From: Adiantum capillus-veneris
Lineage: Eukaryota > Streptophyta > Polypodiopsida > Polypodiales > Pteridaceae
NCBI GenBank assembly: GCA_014529385.2
Contig: CM043948.1
Coordinates: 26,663,768-26,727,767, forward strand
Direction of reading: 5' to 3'
DNA length: 64,000 nt
Below are positions 59,651 through 64,000 of the stretch, in pieces. The notes below the pieces were generated by a model. It did not search any database, was not told the DNA's origin, and saw nothing but the letters and a program-made list of their open reading frames with translations. A program made the position numbers and the translations under genes. The number at the start of each line of letters is the position of its first letter. Positions within the stretch are counted from its first letter, which is position 1.

Positions 59651-60240
59651 CTTTCTTGATCAGTTGAAATGCCGTTTTTTGATACTATGTGGCCCAGAAC
59701 TCTACTCTGTCTCACCATGAAGGCACATTTTTTTGGGTTTAAGAAAATACGATACGTTCTGCATTTTTCAAAGACTTTACTCAGATGAGTGATGTGGTCA
59801 CTTCGTCGGTGGGAATGAACACAAAGATCATCCATGTAGATCTCCAGAAATTGTCTGAGATATTCTTTGAATGCGTGGGTCATTAGTCTTTGAAATGTGG
59901 TCGGGGCATTGGTCAAGACGAAAGGCATTACCCTATATGTAAATATACCCCACTCTGTTGCAAAAGCTGTCTTATGTTGATCTTTCGCTTTAATTGTCAA
60001 CTGGTTGTAGCCTGAGAACCCATCCAAGAAACTATAGGCCTCTTTCCATGCTACCCTCTCAATCACATGATCAGTTATTGGTAGTGGATAGTTATCCCTA
60101 ATGGTTGCCACATTTACTTGCTTAAGATTTACACAAACTCGCAGTTTGCCATTCTTTTTGGGTACCACCACAATCGGGGACACCCACTCTGTGTGCTCAA
60201 TATCGTAGATAAACTCGGCGTCCTTTAACTTGTCTATTTC
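59611..60240 (-). pseudogene. Reverse transcriptase of gypsy G2
   Basis: 190 open codons from 60183. SPIVVVPKKNGKLRVCVNLK, FLDGFSGYNQLTIKAKDQHK, MPFVLTNAPTTFQ, and the catalytic EIYMDDLCVHS with an intact Y-M-D-D. RT fingers begin a little upstream. Frameshift at the end near 59640 leads into RNase H. Least damaged RT of the window. Confidence 0.93.
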
Positions 60241-60403
60241 CTCCTTGATTTTTTGTGAAAAAGTTTCATTGTACGTGTAAGGACGTTGTCTGCGTGGGCT
60301 GGCATTGCTCTTAAGGGGAATTGTGTGCTAACATATCTCCGGATCTATCCCCTTTAGATCTTTGTAAGACCATGCAAAGACATCTTTATATTGCCTGAGC
60401 ATA

Positions 60404-60793
60404 TCAACTAGAAGTTGCTCTTCCTCTTCCGTAAGGGTCCGTGGCAATATAGGCCGGTTTAGGCTCCTCTCCGGGTTCTGCTAAGTTGATGCTTTTTGTG
60501 TTTTCAGGCCCATCATATGAAGTTCCTGGTTCTTTGGGATTTCGTTTGGGTTTTTGCACCACTATCTTCCTATCCTGAATGGTATACTTCTTATAGTGGG
60601 ATGGTGCATCGAATTTATCCTCATTTGATTTCTTGTCAGTTTCCATTTCGGTTGTCCAAAATTCTTTCAATGCCCATTTTAAATCATTGTATTTGACTTT
60701 GCATTCCATCTTGAACAACTTAGCCGGTTTTTTGGTATTTTTCTCTTTTTTTTGTGTATGTTTTGATGTTGTTTTGGTTGAGTCATGTTTCAT
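60404..60793 (-). pseudogene. Pre-RT linker of gypsy G2
   Basis: Contains HYKKYTIQDRKIVVQKPKRN, YDGPENTKSINLAEPGEEPKP and a short YIATDP block. G1 has the same text order at 11547 (YTTEERKVVYTKAQRKP, VYDGPAIVKEIELVDPGEE). Probably spacer between protease and RT. Confidence 0.75.
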
Positions 60794-60850
60794 ATATCTC
60801 TTTGATATCCTGTCCTTGAGGTAGTCAGCCGCTTCGACTCATCTCAAGTA

Positions 60851-61174
60851 CTACATTTTGTCAGTTAGCAGAGGTACTGAGTCCTCGTGGTGCTTGTTGT
60901 GGTTGTTTCTACATTTATCTCGATACCTGCATTGTCTTCGAGGGTTTTGGTTTGGAAAATCATAGTAGATCACTTGGAGATCCTTCCGTTTGATGCTATG
61001 GCTCGAGCTACTAGATAGCTTATCATCCGCGTTATCCTCTAGCGTCTTATCAGTCGAGTCTTGAAATTCTTCTTCGTCATTCATTTGGACAAGGTCCCTT
61101 ATAGAGATTTTGTCCACTATGCATCGGCACTTGACCACCCCTTCCTTGTCAGGTATGTCTTCGATGTTAGGCAA
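60851..61174 (-). pseudogene. Acidic linker of gypsy G2
   Basis: 107 open codons, Asp/Glu/Ser-rich (DDKLSSSSSHSIKRKDL), with a short Arg/His-rich end. No motif. Lies between protease and pre-RT linker. Confidence 0.55.
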
Positions 61175-62130
61175 ACATTCATCATTTGGAATGGAATGAT
61201 ATCATACCCTTCATCATCACAAAATTTGGTGAGGGTCACTTCATTGACACAAACATCAAGAGTAGCTAGTATTTGTTTCCATCCAAACGGTTTGAACATC
61301 TCCTCTGGAAAAGGCTCTGGTATGTATGCTTCATCTTGTGCAGTCCTATCAAGAATGCAGTCTTCCTTTTTTAGACTTCTAGAATCCGAAGCTTCTCCAA
61401 TCCATTGGTAAGATTTGTTCTGGAGGCAGGCCGGTATTTCTCCATCCTGGTCAGTTGCGGAATGCAGGTCTTCTCCTGGGGATCTATCTACGTTCTTATA
61501 GCTATGATCTGTGACACTAATTTTCATAGTGACATCCTTGTTTTTAAGATAGATATAGTCATAACCCCAATCTTGGACCATTTTGAGCTGACGCATGAAT
61601 GGTCTGCCGAGAATGATGCCGAAATTGATGCTCTCATTGAAATTCATAATAGCAAAGGTGTGTTCATATGCAATTCCACAAGAGGTTACTACAATCTGCT
61701 CCAAGATGCCAATAGGTCTCTCCAGGTACCCATCCGCTAGTTGAAGTTTCATTCTCGTTTTTCTTAGAGCGGGTTTTTTACATTTTTTCCACATTGCTTT
61801 GGTGGCTATGGAAATTCCACCTCCACTATCCAATATCGCTATCGATTTTACATCCTTGTACTCTACTGGTAGGGTAGTATTTCCTTCTTCACCCTCACAA
61901 TAGTCCCCTACCTTGTTTACTGGAACAGGCTCATGTTTAGTTTGCTTCGAGGGTTGTGTTTTTAGCGTGTTTGGAGAAACCTCGGTTGAAGGAATTACAA
62001 GCCCTATTTTTTCCAAATTTTTTGCGACCTCGTCCCAAAGATGCGGTCTAATGTTCAGCAACTCTGACAAAGTCAGTGTACAACGGATAGGTGATGGCAT
62101 CAGCTCGTGAAGAGTTTTAGTGTCCATCAT
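61117..62130 (-). pseudogene. Primary protease of gypsy G2
   Basis: 337 open codons. Residues about 95-110 hold AILDSGGGISIATKAMW, the active-site loop with Asp retained, followed by RMKLQLADGYLERPIGILE, then FGIILGRPFMRQLK...DWGYDY. After that is an acidic stretch that links to RT. The left-edge fragment (310-660) is a copy with Asn for Asp. Confidence 0.88.
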
Positions 62131-62358
62131 CTTAGGTTTGGCTTTCCATTGAGATGGAACTTTCCTTACCTCTGATCAAGTTTCAGGGTTACCAATAAAT
62201 GAAGGTAGAGTCTTCAACGACTGTGGTTTACTGTCTTCCAATATTGATGTGCCTGCATCTCCATACAATGATTGGATGTCATTTGGGTAGAGCTCATGCT
62301 CTAGGTGGATAGGAGCTGACACAAGTGTGGCACTTCCGTCCTTCCTATTCTTGATTTG

Positions 62359-62940
62359 TTACCATAGCTCTTGAGGCCATTGTTCTTCTACCTCCGGAAT
62401 TGGTAGTGGTACCTGATAATGCGTCCCATCTGTTGTATTGGCTACCACCCTCTTATCCAAAGGTGTTTCGTTGACCATATTGGGTAGGTTATTCACTTCA
62501 ATTCCCCTCTCATCTAAATCCCAAATCTTTTCTCGTATGAGTACCTCGATTTTTGGAGTCATAGGAACTGATGGTTCCATAAGCGCTTGAGCGGCTTGAA
62601 TGAGCTCTTTGCACATCGTTAGCCTCTCTTTCTCATAGCCTGGATGAGGGTACGTTAACCACCGATCCTCTTGGGTTTGGTTAGGCTTTAGCCTTGCTTT
62701 GTAAGCTTTCAGAATAGCGTCCAAGGGTTCAACCACCTTCTCTACTATGACTGACCCCCCTGATGGCAGTTCCGACAGTTTCTTTGTCTCATTGTTGCCC
62801 TTGGTTTGGTTAGGCTTTAGCCTTGCTTTGTAAGCTTTCAGAATAGCGTCCAAGGGTTCAACCACCTTCTCTACTATGACTGACCCCCCTGATGGCAGTT
62901 CCGACAGTTTCTTTGTCTCATTGTTGCCCTTAAGGCCTCT
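62359..62940 (-). pseudogene. Gag-protease linker of gypsy G2 with an in-frame repeat
   Basis: Frame 62865-62359. VEPLDAILKAYKARLKPNQT appears twice, 43 residues apart, from a 129-bp tandem duplication. The unit is Lys/Ala-rich and looks helical. The rest has DERGIEVNNLP and PIPEVEEQWPQEL. Confidence 0.75.
62675..62932. repeat. 129-bp tandem duplication (43 codons) in G2
   Basis: GTTTGGTTAGGCTTTAGCC starts both units, at 62675 and 62804. They look identical, so the event is recent relative to other damage. Confidence 0.95.
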
Positions 62941-62964
62941 TTCCCTTTGAAGTGGTTCCTCTGT

Positions 62965-64000
62965 TTACCGCAATTTGGTTTCCAATTCCATTTTTTCCTT
63001 TTCTCTTTTGGCTTTCATCTTGTTTCGTTCTTCCTTCCAGGATTTTCTAGGGGTTCGGACAGACAAGTTGTCTATCTCTGTTTCGCTGGCCGGGACACTC
63101 TTTGCTACCCCATGTGCTTGAGATCTAGTGACCGCTTTTATTGGAATGTTCCGTTCTGTTTCTGATCCACTCGAGCTTGGCACAATCCCTATTTTGTTCA
63201 TGGTTGCTTTTCCTTTGTTTTCGGTGTTTTCGGGCAGTGTGGAATAAGATGGTCCGTCGTGCATCCGTTGCAGAATCCAAAAAATTTCACCCTCTCTCCT
63301 TTGTTTGGCCACAATCTAGCCCAGTGATCCTTTCCACATTCATAGCATGGTCCTACAGGTGGTGGAGAAGCGTGAGGAGCTACCATTGGTTGTCCTGTTC
63401 TAGGAGGGTAGCCTCTAGGTTTGTAGCCCTGATTTTCCATAAACATTAGCATATTCTCATCGACCAAGTAATGATTTTTGGTTGGTTGTGCTATGTATGA
63501 GGGCTTGGACATTTCTTCTGAAATTATCCATGGATTATATCCCTTTGGAGCATATGCATTCCTATCAATTTCCCTTTCATAAGTATTGTCTGAATCTTCT
63601 CGGTGTGAGACTACCTGGATTATGCTTTGATCAGATGGTGGATCTATGGGTTGAGAAATCCTTACCATAGCCCTATTTTCCTGGGGTAAAGGAGGTTGAT
63701 GTCCCAACACTGGTTGAGCTTTTTCATGACCCAAGATTGAATTATTTGGCCCCACTTGGTACCTTGGAGGGGGTGGAAGTGGTTGTCCCCCATGTGGTCC
63801 GTATTGTCTCTCTCTAGCATAGTTCCAATTGTAGAAACATTCGTGAGTTTCATGGTTTGTCCATTTTTGTTCTGTAGCACACCATTTCAATATCTAATGT
63901 GCATTAGCTCCTGGTCTTTGTTGAAGGTTGCACCACTGGGTTAGATGGTCACCTCCACAAGTATCGCATTTTCGGGTGGGCGGTTGTCGTGTGTTTGGGT
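62965..64000 (-). pseudogene. Gag nucleocapsid end of gypsy G2
   Basis: Reads CDTCGGDHLTQWC (C-x2-C-x3-H-x4-C) at the right edge. A stop follows at about 63896, then 63890-63198 with CYECGKDHWARLW, where the last Cys is Trp, and CNGCTTDHLIPHC. Pro-rich text between. The tail 63312-62965 is Lys/Glu-rich. Same x3 knuckle spacing as G1. The capsid part is outside the window. Confidence 0.82.

Larger units (their letters stand above)
56245..64000 (-). mobile_element. Ty3/gypsy retrotransposon G2, coding part, runs off the right edge
   Basis: Minus strand. Order from the right: gag zinc-knuckle part (64000-62965), linker with a 129-bp in-frame duplication, protease (62130-61117), pre-RT (60793-60404), RT (60240-59611), RNase H (59650-58753), integrase (58560-57307), then the same in-frame second-protease extension as in G1 (57306-56245). 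No LTR was assigned; the 5' LTR and gag start lie beyond the window. It is related to G1 and nearer to the left-edge fragment. Confidence 0.88.

Overview
This window looks like nuclear DNA from a land plant with a large, repeat-rich genome. Every recognisable coding stretch is a plant-type retroelement, a transposon, or a decayed pentatricopeptide (PPR)-like fragment. PBS sequences match plant tRNA-iMet and tRNA-Asp use, one Ty3/gypsy carries a chromodomain, and very long (GA)n and (TG)n(GA)n tracts recur. A fern or similar non-seed plant is plausible from general impression only. I see no intact host gene, tRNA, rRNA, CRISPR or bacterial-style operon.

Left part (1-28.7 kb) is a stack of nested insertions. 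A plus-strand Ty3/gypsy remnant (about 1.8-2.6, 18.8-19.0 and 20.35-20.82 kb) was split by a minus-strand gag-only LTR element (2576-18772, TSD TGCTA). That element's gag was split by a 13.4-kb minus-strand Ty3/gypsy element (4142-17533, TSD ACTCC, tRNA-Asp PBS). The same plus-strand remnant was also hit by a 1.34-kb TTAA-flanked inverted-repeat DNA transposon (19005-20347) and cut off at 20.82 kb by the LTR of a plus-strand chromovirus. The chromovirus body (21.3-28.7 kb) itself holds a pair of 370-bp direct repeats.

Middle part (28.7-50 kb): a gag-like remnant; a nearly perfect 1.08-kb tandem duplication bounded by GA arrays and carrying PPR-like fragments; a decayed plus-strand gypsy pol of another lineage (33.9-35.7 kb); an L1-like LINE 3' portion (39.2-42.1 kb); and an endonuclease/RT LINE (42.4-46.6 kb) split by a second, inverted copy of the TTAA transposon. 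Simple-sequence DNA follows.

Right part (50-64 kb), minus strand: a roughly 1,150-codon decayed reading frame of unknown function with a long coiled coil, followed directly by a polypurine tract; a region with five copies of a 20-bp palindrome; and gag-pol of a second gypsy element related to the 4-17 kb one, running off the right edge. A fragment of the same family lies at the left edge.

Most notable: in both related gypsy elements the pol frame continues past the integrase C-terminus into an in-frame extension that has a second retropepsin-like domain followed by W-V-P-K repeats. I infer a two-protease pol architecture. Also notable are the TTAA transposon with piggyBac-like ends, the palindrome family, and the coiled-coil frame.
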